A stretch of 43,674 nt of DNA, taken from Myxococcales bacterium (lineage in GTDB: Bacteria > Myxococcota_A > Bradymonadia > Bradymonadales > GCA-2716585). The stretch's first letter is position 1. Each line of letters starts with the position of its first letter. The notes beneath the pieces are model-generated. The model saw only the letters and a program-made list of their open reading frames with translations, was not told the DNA's origin and did not search any database. Below are positions 22,493 through 31,300 of this stretch, piece by piece. The position numbers and the translations under genes are program-made. The stretch spans positions 1 to 43,674 of the forward strand of contig PBBL01000039.1 of NCBI GenBank assembly GCA_002716585.1, read 5' to 3'.

Positions 22493-24850
22493 ATGCTCGG
22501 CCTGGAACAGCTCGATGCCCGCGAGCGCGAGGCGCTCGCCGCCGAGCACGGCGCGCCCAGCGCGAGCGTGACGGTGTTGGAGCGTCACCTGTTGGCGCCG
22601 ATTCAGGTGCGTCGCCGCGTCGCGACGCTCTCGGAGGAGGCGTCCGAACTCCTCAAGCACCTGATCGAGGCCGCGCTGCCCGCGCTGCCGCTGGAGGGGC
22701 TCAAGTCCGAGGCCGTTGAGGAGCTGCGCGGCGCCTGGCTGGTGTCGCTCGGCGGCGCCCCGGCGCAGGTCTCGGTCTCGGAGCCGGTGGCGGTCGCCAG
22801 CCTGGAGGGGCTCGACGCGGTCCCGTGCCGGTTGAGGCTGATGCTCGCCGACGAGCGCCTGTTGGGGCACCTGGAGGCTCGCTGCGGTGGCTCGGTGGCG
22901 GAGCTGGAGGCGCGCCTCGCCGAGGCGCTGGGTGAGCCTGCGTCGCGCAGCGGCGTGCCGCGTGGGGCGAGGATCGCGGCCTGGCTCGGGGACCGCCGCG
23001 CGGTAGAGCGGGTCGTCGCCCACCTGGCCCCTGAGGGCGCGGCGCTGCTCTGGGATCTCGTCGCGGCGGGCGGCGTGATGGAGCGACCTCGCGAGGAGAG
23101 CCCCTCCTGGGTGTCGCTCATGGCGCTGGGGCTCCTGTGGGAGAGCGACGCCGACGTGCGGATCCCGGCGGAGGTGCTCCGGGCGTTGTTGGAGGTGCGG
23201 CTGGAGGAGCGCGCCACGGCGGCATTGGAGGTCGCCCGGCAGCTGCGGCAGAGCGGGGTGCTGGAGACGGTGCACCCGATCCCGATCGACACCGCGCGGG
23301 AGATCGCCGAGCTGGTGCGGGTGATGTGGTCTGGTGGGCCAGGGCGGCGCTGGTCGCGCGATGAGCTGCGCCATGAGACGCGACGTCGCCCGTTGGAGAG
23401 CGGCCTCCATGAGGCGCTGCTGGAGCTGCTGGTGGCGCTCGGGGTGGTGGCGAGCGCGGAGGGCGGGTACGCGCTGTCCGGGCCGCCTTCGGTCGAGCGA
23501 GGCTCCCTGGCCTGGGCCACGGCGCTGGTGGAGCAGGCCGCCAAGGCGTCCGCCTCCGGGTGGGCGAGCCGCCCGGCGCGTGAGGCGCTGCTGGGGCTGC
23601 TCGGCATCGAGGCGCCCGATGAGGTGCCGCGCGAGGTGCCTGACGAGGCGGAGCTGGAGGGGTGGGCGGCGATGCCCCCCCACATGCTCGACACCTCGAC
23701 CCGCGAGTTCTCGGAGTCGGCGGGGGCGTCGCTGAGCGTCGCCTGGCTTGGCCTGTTGCTGGTCGGGCAGCTGGCGCGCTTGCAGGCGGGGCGCCGCTAC
23801 CCGCTGCGTGGGATCGGGCGCCTGCTCCGCTCACTGTTGGCGGTGGTGCACACGATCGTGCGCCTGGACGGGCCGCTCTACATGCGCGACGCCGCGGCGC
23901 GCTCGACCTCGCGCTGCGAGGAGGCGGCGCAGGCCTGGCTCGGCGCGCAGGCCTCGCCGCTGGGGTGGATCGCGCAGGTGGAGGCGACCGGCGCTGAGCG
24001 GGTGGGGGAGACGCTGTCGCTGCTGGATGTGCTGGAGGAGCCCGCGCCCGCGGCCGTCGATGAGGTGACTGAGGTGCGGGTGCTGCGGCGCATCCCCCAA
24101 CACCCGCCGCGGGTCGAGCGCCCCTGGCGCGTGCTCCTCGGGGGGCTGATGTCCGGGGGCTCGGGCCGCGGTCGCAACGCCCAGGCGCGGCTCGCGGGGC
24201 TGAGCGAGGAGGTGGCGACCTTCCTGGAGGAGCGCGGCAGCAACCTCGCCGGTCAGGATCTGGCGCCGGAGCTGTTCGCCAGCTACCTGCGCGAGCAGAC
24301 CCGCGCGAGTCGGCTCGCCGAGGTGACCGAGCGCGACGTGGAGCGCTTCTTCGTCTTCTGGATGTGGCGCCTCACGCCCGCCGAGGGGCGCACCCGGGTG
24401 CGGAGCTTTTTGGACGCGGTGGAGGGGATGCTGCGGTGGGCGGCGGAGTCCGGGGAGCCGGTTCAGGTGGAGCCCGACCTCGTGCGCGAGCGCCTGGAGG
24501 GGCCGCTGCTGCGGCTGTGCTCGGCCTGGGACGCGTTCTCGGTGTACCACCGCACGGTCCCGCCGCCCCAGCTGCTCAAGCTCAAGCCGCGCTCGGCCTG
24601 GGATGGGCTGGTGGAGGTGCTCGCCTGTGAGCTGTCGGAGGGCGCGATGGTGGCGCAGCCGAGGCGAGGGGGCGCCGCGGTGGGTGAGCCGCTGAGGGTG
24701 TTGACCAACCCGAGGCCGCTGGCGCTGTTGAGGCCCGGCGACTTGATCGACGCGCAGCTCGTGCGGTACGGCGACGTGTGCTGGGTGACGGTGCTCCGGC
24801 GGTTGTGGCTGCACGAGGCGATGGAGTTCATGGAGGAGGGGCGGCGGTGA
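22493..24850 (+). CDS. large protein of unknown function, middle gene of a protease operon
   Basis: A 785-residue protein with GGAG six bases before ATG 22493. It has no signal peptide and no long membrane helix, so it is probably cytoplasmic. It is Leu/Ala/Glu/Arg-rich and mainly helical. Several stretches look like winged-helix or repeat units (LSEEASELLKHLIEAALPAL, LRALLEVRLEERATAALEVA, LHEALLELLVALGVVASAEG), and the last ~60 residues turn beta-like (NPRPLALLRPGDLIDAQLVR then YGDVCWVTVLRRLWL), which could be a small SH3-like barrel. No nucleotide-binding or catalytic motif is visible and I do not recognise the family. It lies 24 bases after the pseudokinase gene and shares a GTGA overlap with the HtrA-type gene, so the three are probably translated together. 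Confidence 0.7.
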   Translation: MLGLEQLDAREREALAAEHGAPSASVTVLERHLLAPIQVRRRVATLSEEASELLKHLIEAALPALPLEGLKSEAVEELRGAWLVSLGGAPAQVSVSEPVAVASLEGLDAVPCRLRLMLADERLLGHLEARCGGSVAELEARLAEALGEPASRSGVPRGARIAAWLGDRRAVERVVAHLAPEGAALLWDLVAAGGVMERPREESPSWVSLMALGLLWESDADVRIPAEVLRALLEVRLEERATAALEVARQLRQSGVLETVHPIPIDTAREIAELVRVMWSGGPGRRWSRDELRHETRRRPLESGLHEALLELLVALGVVASAEGGYALSGPPSVERGSLAWATALVEQAAKASASGWASRPAREALLGLLGIEAPDEVPREVPDEAELEGWAAMPPHMLDTSTREFSESAGASLSVAWLGLLLVGQLARLQAGRRYPLRGIGRLLRSLLAVVHTIVRLDGPLYMRDAAARSTSRCEEAAQAWLGAQASPLGWIAQVEATGAERVGETLSLLDVLEEPAPAAVDEVTEVRVLRRIPQHPPRVERPWRVLLGGLMSGGSGRGRNAQARLAGLSEEVATFLEERGSNLAGQDLAPELFASYLREQTRASRLAEVTERDVERFFVFWMWRLTPAEGRTRVRSFLDAVEGMLRWAAESGEPVQVEPDLVRERLEGPLLRLCSAWDAFSVYHRTVPPPQLLKLKPRSAWDGLVEVLACELSEGAMVAQPRRGGAAVGEPLRVLTNPRPLALLRPGDLIDAQLVRYGDVCWVTVLRRLWLHEAMEFMEEGRR

Positions 24851-26259
24851 CGAGGAGGGGGTTGTTCTGGGCGTGGGGGCTCGTGGCGCTCCTGGTGGCG
24901 CTCGGGGGGTCGCCCGGTGAGGCGAGCGCCGAGGCCTGGCCGCCGCCGCTGCCGAGCGCTCCGTGGCGCGCGACCCACCCGACGGTGCGTGGGCTGTCGC
25001 CCGCCCAGCCGTTTCGGATGGACGCGGTGATGAAGCTGACCCAGGCGTTGAGCCCCGCCGTGGTCCAGGTCGAGGCGATCCTCAAGAAGGGCAGCAGCCA
25101 GGGGTCGGGGTTCTTCCTCGGGCCAGAGGGCTACCTCGTGACCAACAACCACGTCATGTCCAGCGCCACCCACGCCCGCCTCACCTTCTCCGATGGCCGA
25201 ACGCGGAGCGCGCGCCTGGTGGCGCGCGATCCGGTGACGGACTTCGCGCTCCTGTACGCCGAGGCGCGCCCGGGTGAGCAGTTCGACTGGCTGCCCCTCG
25301 GTGACAGCGATCAGGTGCGCGTCGGGCAGTGGGCCGCCGCGCTCGGGGCGCCGCTGCGGTTCGGGAACACCGTGACGGTCGGCGTCGTCTCCTCCGTGCG
25401 GCGGCGCGGCTCTCGCCCGCGGCGCCCCAACTGGATGAAGTCGTACATTCAGTTCGACACGGCGATCAACCCTGGCTCGTCCGGCGGGGTCCTGGTCAAC
25501 ATGGGGGGTCAGGTGATCGGCGTGGTCACCGCGATGCGCAAGGACGCCCAGGGGCTCGGCTTCGCGGTCCCGGTCAACCGCCTCAAGCGCATGCTCCCCC
25601 GGATGATGGGTGGCTACGACGTCGAGCGCGCGACGCTGGGCGTCGCGGTCCAGTCCACGGACGAGGCGCTGGCCCGCTCGCTTGGCCTTAAGAGCCCCAC
25701 CGGCGCCCTCCTGCGTGACGTCGACCTTGGGGGTCCGGCGGACAAGGCGGGGCTGCTCGCAGGGGACGTGATCGTGCGCTACGACGGGCAGGCGATCGCG
25801 GATCACGCCGATCTGTCCTGGCTCGTGGCCACCTCGCGGGTCCCCGAGCCGGTGGACGTCGTGGTGGTCCGCGCGCGCGAGAAGCTCACCGTCACGGTGG
25901 AGCCGAAGCTCAAGTCCCGGTGGCACGTCTCGTCGCGCCGCGGCGGGGCCGATCGGATCCCTCCCGGGGGAGTGGGGGTGACGGGCGCCGACGCCGAGGT
26001 GGTCCGCGCCATGGGGTTTGACGGGCTCCCGGGCGGGGTGCTGGTCTACGTCGTCGCCCCGGGCAGCGTCGCCTACCGCGCTGGGGTGCGCCCCGGGATG
26101 TGGGTCGTTCAGGTCGGCGACGCGCTCGTCGCCACCCCCGCGCGCTTCTACCAGGCCGTCAACGAGAGCCTCGCCCGCGACGGCGCCGTGCGGGTTCGTG
26201 TCTACAACGGCGAGCGCGAGGCGCGTTGGATGGCCTGGGAGGCGCCGGCTGGCGATTGA
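24847..26259 (+). CDS. HtrA/DegP-type periplasmic serine protease with two PDZ domains
   Basis: A 470-residue secreted protease. GTG 24847 is chosen: GGAGG lies just upstream, it overlaps the previous stop (GTGA), and it starts a signal peptide MTRRGLFWAWGLVALLVALG. The trypsin-like domain is at about 60-255, with catalytic triad H102 (VTNNHVM), D132 (DPVTDFALL) and S212 (INPGSSGGVL). The usual NPGNSGG has Ser for Asn, which is tolerated in the family. PDZ1 lies at about 260-345 (GGPADKAGLLAGDVIVRYDG) and PDZ2 at about 365-455 (PGSVAYRAGVRPGMWVVQVG). HtrA proteases degrade or refold damaged envelope proteins. The Arg-rich loop RRRGSRPRRPNW replaces the common sensor loop and may set specificity. 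The gene belongs to the pseudokinase operon. High confidence for fold and activity; substrate unknown. Confidence 0.9.
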   Translation: MTRRGLFWAWGLVALLVALGGSPGEASAEAWPPPLPSAPWRATHPTVRGLSPAQPFRMDAVMKLTQALSPAVVQVEAILKKGSSQGSGFFLGPEGYLVTNNHVMSSATHARLTFSDGRTRSARLVARDPVTDFALLYAEARPGEQFDWLPLGDSDQVRVGQWAAALGAPLRFGNTVTVGVVSSVRRRGSRPRRPNWMKSYIQFDTAINPGSSGGVLVNMGGQVIGVVTAMRKDAQGLGFAVPVNRLKRMLPRMMGGYDVERATLGVAVQSTDEALARSLGLKSPTGALLRDVDLGGPADKAGLLAGDVIVRYDGQAIADHADLSWLVATSRVPEPVDVVVVRAREKLTVTVEPKLKSRWHVSSRRGGADRIPPGGVGVTGADAEVVRAMGFDGLPGGVLVYVVAPGSVAYRAGVRPGMWVVQVGDALVATPARFYQAVNESLARDGAVRVRVYNGEREARWMAWEAPAGD

Positions 26260-26296
26260 CAGCCGCCCCCGGTGGGCATAGCATGGGCTCCCGTCG

Positions 26297-26354
26297 GGTT
26301 GTGGGGTCATCGGGGAGCGGACAGCGCGGGCGTTGAGCGGCAACGACCCACAAC
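26297..26354 (+). promoter_or_regulatory. imperfect inverted repeat in the leader of the Ser/Thr kinase gene
   Basis: GTTGTGGGGTC (from 26298) and GACCCACAAC (26345-26354) are complementary except for one extra G, with about 36 bases between. They fall in the 128-base gap between the HtrA-type gene and the kinase start. The arms could form an mRNA hairpin or mark an operator; there is no T-run, so a terminator is unlikely. Confidence 0.25.
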
Positions 26355-26387
26355 ACCGATGCCCTGGATCAGTCAGAGCCAGAGAGC

Positions 26388-28220
26388 ATGGAAACAGCAA
26401 CACGACTTGGCAAATACTCGCTCAAGCGAAAGCTGGCCACCGGCGGCATGGCCGAGATATGGCTCGCCGAGCAGCAAGGCCCCGCGGGGTTTGCCAAGAC
26501 CCTCGTCATCAAGCGCATCCTCCCTCACCTGGCGGATGACAGTAAATTCGTTGAGATGTTCCTCGACGAAGCCAGGCTCGCGGCCAAGCTGGAGCACCCC
26601 AACATCGTCCGGATCTCGGACCTGGGGCTGGCCGACGGCAGCTACTTCATCGCGATGGAGTTCATCGACGGCCCCGACCTCGACTACATCGTCGAGCGGG
26701 CCGCGCAGCTCGGCACCCGGGTGCCGCTGCCCATCGCGGCCCGGATCATGGCCGACTCCCTCGCGGGCCTTGAGTTCGCCCACACCTTCGTGGACGAGCA
26801 GGGCGCCCCGATGAACCTGGTCCACCGCGACATCTCGCCGCACAACATCCTCGTCAACAAGGCGGGGGTGGCCAAGATCGTCGACTTCGGCGTGGCCAAG
26901 GCCGCCAGCAGCACCCACAAGACCCAGACCGGCGCGATCAAGGGCAAGTTCGCCTACATGTCGCCCGAGCAGATCGCCAACAACCCCCTCGACGGCCGCT
27001 CCGACGTCTTCGCCATGGGGATCGTCCTCTATGAGCTGACGACCAACAAGCGCCCCTTCGGCGAGGAGGGCGATCTGATGGCGGTCACCGCCATCCTCAC
27101 CAAGCCCCCCATCAACCCCCGTGAGCTGGTCACCGGCTTCCCGCCGGAGATGGAGCAGATCATCATGAAGGCGCTGGCCAAGAACCGGGACCAGCGCTAC
27201 CCCTCCGCCAAGGCGATGCAGCAGGATCTGGAGAAGTTCATCTTCTCCACCGGCTCCTTCGTCGGGCAGTCCGACGTCGCGGGCTACCTCAAGGATCTGT
27301 TCAGCGACAGCCCCTCCATGCTCGGCGGTCAGAAGGCCCCGGAGCTGCCGCCGCGCTTCGACGGCGGGGATCCCTACATCCCCTCCTTCTCCACCGGCAG
27401 CGGGCAGCAGGCGCAGCCTCCTGGCCCGCACACGCCGACGCCCAACATCTCCACGGGCAACCAGCCCGCCGTCTCCAGTGGGCATCAGCCCGCCGTCTCC
27501 AGCGGACACCAGCCCGCTGTCTCCACTGGACACCAGGACATCTCGCCCCCGCCTGACACCGGAGGGGGATCCTCTCGGACCATCTTCCTGGCGCTGGGCG
27601 TCGTGGGCCTGTTGGCGTTCATCGTTTTGACCGTCGGGCTGGCGGCGATCTTCCTCGGCGGTGACGATGGGGAGGAGGGCGGGGACGGGAAGCCGGAGAC
27701 CACCGCCGAGACAGACGAGACAGACGGCAAGGATGGCAAAGACGGCAAGGGCGCTAAAAACGGAAAAGATGAGAAGGACCCGGAGCACGACAAGCCGAAG
27801 AAGGCGACGCTGATCGTCCAGAGCGTCCTCCCGGCCGATGTGTTCTTCAAGGGGGAGAAGGTCTGCGAGATCAACCAGCCCTGCCGCATCACCGAGAAGA
27901 AGGCGGGCGACTACACGATCGAGCTGGCCAACAAGAAGGGGAACGTGCGCAAGAAGTTCAAGGTCAAGCTCAAGGCCGGTGACGTCACCGAGAAGACCAT
28001 CTCCAGCGGGTCGCTCAAGCTCAACATCACCCCGGAGAGCTCGGACTACTTCGTCAAGATCGACCACCACGAGAACCCTGAGATCCTCAAGGGCCCTGTG
28101 GACCTCTTCGTCGGGAGCTACGATGTCCTCGTGCGCAACCGGAAGACGGGCAAGTACGATGAGAAGGAGGTCAAGATCAAGGCCGGGAAGGAGAGCGTCG
28201 TCAAGTTCAAGATCGAGTGA
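26388..28220 (+). CDS. transmembrane Ser/Thr protein kinase, PknB-like, with PEGA-like extracytoplasmic tail
   Basis: A 610-residue Hanks-type kinase. Residues about 10-280 form the kinase domain: Gly-rich loop TGGMAEIWLAE (18-28), Lys42, alphaC Glu61, HRDISPHN with D148 and N153, DFG at 166-168 and MSPEQ in the activation segment. All catalytic residues are present. A flexible Pro/Ser/Gly linker follows, with three copies of an eight-residue unit (HQPAVSSG) at about 358-381. One membrane helix lies at about 398-425 (IFLALGVVGLLAFIVLTVGL). Outside it is a Lys/Asp/Gly-rich stretch and then beta-rich repeats (ATLIVQSVLPADVFFKGEKV, DYTIELANKKGN) like PEGA domains, probably a sensor. The kinase faces the cytoplasm. 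The gene is 128 bases after the HtrA-type gene and may be a separate unit. A strong terminator follows. Confidence 0.92.
   Translation: METATRLGKYSLKRKLATGGMAEIWLAEQQGPAGFAKTLVIKRILPHLADDSKFVEMFLDEARLAAKLEHPNIVRISDLGLADGSYFIAMEFIDGPDLDYIVERAAQLGTRVPLPIAARIMADSLAGLEFAHTFVDEQGAPMNLVHRDISPHNILVNKAGVAKIVDFGVAKAASSTHKTQTGAIKGKFAYMSPEQIANNPLDGRSDVFAMGIVLYELTTNKRPFGEEGDLMAVTAILTKPPINPRELVTGFPPEMEQIIMKALAKNRDQRYPSAKAMQQDLEKFIFSTGSFVGQSDVAGYLKDLFSDSPSMLGGQKAPELPPRFDGGDPYIPSFSTGSGQQAQPPGPHTPTPNISTGNQPAVSSGHQPAVSSGHQPAVSTGHQDISPPPDTGGGSSRTIFLALGVVGLLAFIVLTVGLAAIFLGGDDGEEGGDGKPETTAETDETDGKDGKDGKGAKNGKDEKDPEHDKPKKATLIVQSVLPADVFFKGEKVCEINQPCRITEKKAGDYTIELANKKGNVRKKFKVKLKAGDVTEKTISSGSLKLNITPESSDYFVKIDHHENPEILKGPVDLFVGSYDVLVRNRKTGKYDEKEVKIKAGKESVVKFKIE
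27459..27530 (+). repeat. three 24-bp in-frame tandem repeats in the kinase linker
   Basis: Units at 27459-27482, 27483-27506 and 27507-27530 each encode (N/H)QPAVS(S/T)G and differ at only a few third positions. They lengthen the juxtamembrane linker of the kinase. Unit number could vary between strains by slippage without a frameshift. Confidence 0.8.
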
Positions 28221-28251
28221 CCCGGCCCGAGGGCGCTCCTCTCATGGAACA

Positions 28252-28287
28252 CAACAAAGGCCCGGCTGAAAAGCCGGGCCTTTGTTG
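28252..28287. terminator. bidirectional terminator between the kinase and DUF4132 genes
   Basis: CAACAAAGGCCCGGCT (28252-28267) pairs perfectly with 28272-28287 around a GAAA tetraloop, a 16-bp stem. A/T-rich stem ends (CAACAAA and TTTGTTG) serve as the U-tract for both directions. It separates the convergent kinase gene (+) and the DUF4132 gene (-). Confidence 0.9.
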
Positions 28288-28313
28288 CGTCGACAGGGTC
28301 GCGCGAACGCGCG

Positions 28314-31300
28314 TCAGCTGATCGTCACCCCGAACCGCTTGAGCTCGAACGCCAGCTCACTGAGGATCGTGGGCGGCACCTGGGCGGCCTGGACGCTGTC
28401 GCGGCTCGCGATCCGCCTGAAGTAGACCCCCTCGATCGTCACCTGGTTGGGCCAGGAGCCCGGGCCGCTCACGGGGTAGCCGTCGTGGGAGATCGTGGCG
28501 ACGACGTCGCGCTCCGGGTAGCGCCGCTCGAACCCGTAGACGATCCCGGCGTCTTCGGGGGTCGTGGTGCGAAACCCGTGCTCGTGGATGAGCCCGGCGA
28601 GCTTGGAGGCGGTCATCGGGGCGCTCTGGACGGTGAGGCTGTGCCCGCTGGGTTGGATCCTGAGCACCGGCCGATCGAGCTGCTCGAAGGGCTGCGGCGA
28701 CAGGCGCGCTCGCCAGGCGTCCAGCTCCGCGTCGGTGAGGGACGCCGGGTGAGCCAGGGTGAGCGTGTCGGCGTCGGCGAGCGCGACGCGCTCACCCGAG
28801 ACATCCTCGCCGTGGTCACCGTGGAAGGTGACCAGCGCCCCCCCCGGCCCATGGAAGACGACGCCCGCGAGCAGCGGCCCATAGACCGGGTGCGCGCCGA
28901 GCCCGTCGCGAAGCTCCCGAGCCGACCAGGAGCGCGCCACGATCATCTGACGCGCGACGTGGGAGGCCTGGGCCTCGATGAAGTTCTTGACGCGGCGACG
29001 CAGCCGGGTGAGCGCCTTGGCGCTCGCCTTGGCGGCCTTGGCGTCGTCGTCGCGGGTCACCTCGGGGAGGTCGGCGAGCAGCGCGCCGGAGCCATCTTCA
29101 AGCACGACGGCGCCGTGTCGGTTGACGCGGGGGGTGAAGGCGCGGTCGCCGTAGGAGAGGGGCGTCGCGTCGGCTCCGAGGCCGAGGTCGTCGAGCCCGC
29201 GCTCGCGGACGGTGTCCGCGATGAACAGGTCGACGCGCTCGACGAGGTCCTCCGGGGTGACGCCGTGCTGGGCGGCGGCCGCCTCGAAGGCCGCCTGCGC
29301 GTTGTTGCGGAAGCCGCGCGTGTCGGCGCGCATGAGCCAGTAGTGGACCCAGCTCGGCCCCTCCAGGGTGCGGTGCCGGGCGAACGCGTCGAGGTACCAC
29401 CCCGCCTGGGCGTGGCGGCCGCTGGAGACCATGTTGCCCAGCGGCCCGGCCAGCTCGGCGAGCGCGCGGGAGTTCGCCGTGACCGAGAGCTGGTAGATGG
29501 CCCACTTGTGGCTGGACTTCTGCCCGGCGGCGGACCACTGCTTGAGGAGGCCACGCCCGAAGCGGTTCAGCTCATCCGGGTCGATGGCGCTGGTGAGCTG
29601 AACCGTGTACGCGTCATGGAAGTCGGCGCTCTCCTGCTTGAGCCGCAGGACGAGCCCCTTGCGCGCCTTCTCCGAGAGCGGCTCCCCGCCGCTCGTGATC
29701 TCAGGGAGCGCGGCAAGGTCGATGAACTTCGGCAGGCGCCCCCGGGCGCCCCCCAGCTCGGCTTCGAGGTCGATGTCCGGGGCTTCGGCCTCCGCGCTGT
29801 CCGGGTCGCTCGGCGCCGCCGAGGCGGGCGGGGCGACGCGCTCCAGCGCCGACTGGAGCAGGGCGGCGACGTCCGCGGTGCGCTCCTTGTCGAGGGCGGC
29901 CTGGAGGGCGTCGGCGCTGTGGGGGATCGGGTTGTCGCGGCAGACGGTCGCGGCGGCGATCCGGGTGGCCTTGGAGCGCGCCGTCAGGTGCTCCAACACG
30001 CCGGTGAGTTGCTCCGCAGGGGCGGAGCTTAGCACCTCCGCCGCCTTGTCGCGCGTCGTCTTCGATTTGGAGGCGAGCGCGGCGATGAAGAGGTCGAGGT
30101 GGGCGTCGCGCCCGTGCGCTTCGATCACCTCCAGCAGCAGGTGCGCCCAGGGGGTGTTGGGCATGGTCCGAAGCCCCCACGCGGCGGGCTCAAGCGTCTT
30201 CCCGCCCAGCTTCCTGAGGGCGCCCTCGTAGGGCTTGACGTTCCAGACCCGGGTCTTCGCCGGGAGGGCGCGGACGACGTCCACGAGCACCCAGGGCGCC
30301 AGCGCGTGGTCGCTCTCGGTGAGCCGCTCGGTGACGCGGTGGTGGGCGTTCTGGTTGCGCTCGGGGACCCCGCGCAGCGCCAGGAGCGCCTCGACCGGGT
30401 GCTGCGCGAACGCGTCGACCTTCTCGGGGCCGTACTTCTCGCTGAACTCCCCGACGAGCCGGGACACCAGCTCGGCGTCGGCCGCCTCGATCGCCTCATC
30501 CAGCGGAGACGCGGCGACCGCCTCCAGCTCACCGCTCGCCAGCGGCTCAAGCAGCTCGCGCACCTCCTTGTCCTTGATGGCGTCGAAGGCGTCGCGCACC
30601 GGGCCGCTCACGTCCGAGCCGCCCGCCGCCATCGCGACGAGCCGCGCGGCGGCTGCGCGGCGGTGGCCCTTCTTGCGGGCGGTCAGCCCCTCGACGAGCT
30701 GGGGGGTGGCCGCGTCGCCGATGGCGTCGAGCGCCTGCTCGGCGAACGCCCGGTTGCCCTTGGACGAGCCCCCCGCGTAGGCGAGCAGGGTCGGCACGGC
30801 GTCTGGGTGGCCGAGCTTGCCGAGGACCTGGATCCCGACCGCCGCCTTGCCTCCCTTCGCCTTGCCTTCGTCGAGCGCCTCGATGACGGTCGCGAGGGCG
30901 AACTCGGCGGGCAGCTCCCCGAACGCCTGAACCATGTACTTGATCTCGTAATGGTCGCTCTTGCGCTTCTCGGCGAGCTGAAGCGCCAGGCGGATCGGCT
31001 CGGGGTCGGTCCCGAGCCCGACGCAGAACCAGGAGCGGGAGCTGTTGGCCGCGGCCAGCAGCATCGCGTCGCGCTGCGCCGGGGTGTAGACGGCCAGCGC
31101 CTCGCGGGTCAGCTCGCTCTCGTCGGAGCCGTAGGTCTTGAGTTCGTGCTCGCCGAACGCGTCTCGGACCACGTCCGGGACGTCGCGGCCCAGATCCTTG
31201 CAGATCAGCGTGCCCGCCAGCGCCAGGAGGCTCCCATTGGCTGAGTAGTCGGGGGTCCCCAGCTCGGCCTCGATCGCCTTCAGCGCCTCCTCGCTGTGGT

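Noticed and set aside
21383..23683. 766-codon minus-strand frame across the pseudokinase and 785-residue genes
   Set aside because: Pro/Arg/His/Leu-rich shadow composition, no ribosome binding site, and it crosses the divergent flhB promoter region.
28485..30032. 515-codon plus-strand frame opposite the DUF4132 gene
   Set aside because: The protein composition is that of an antisense shadow, and the DUF4132 signature on the other strand is clear.
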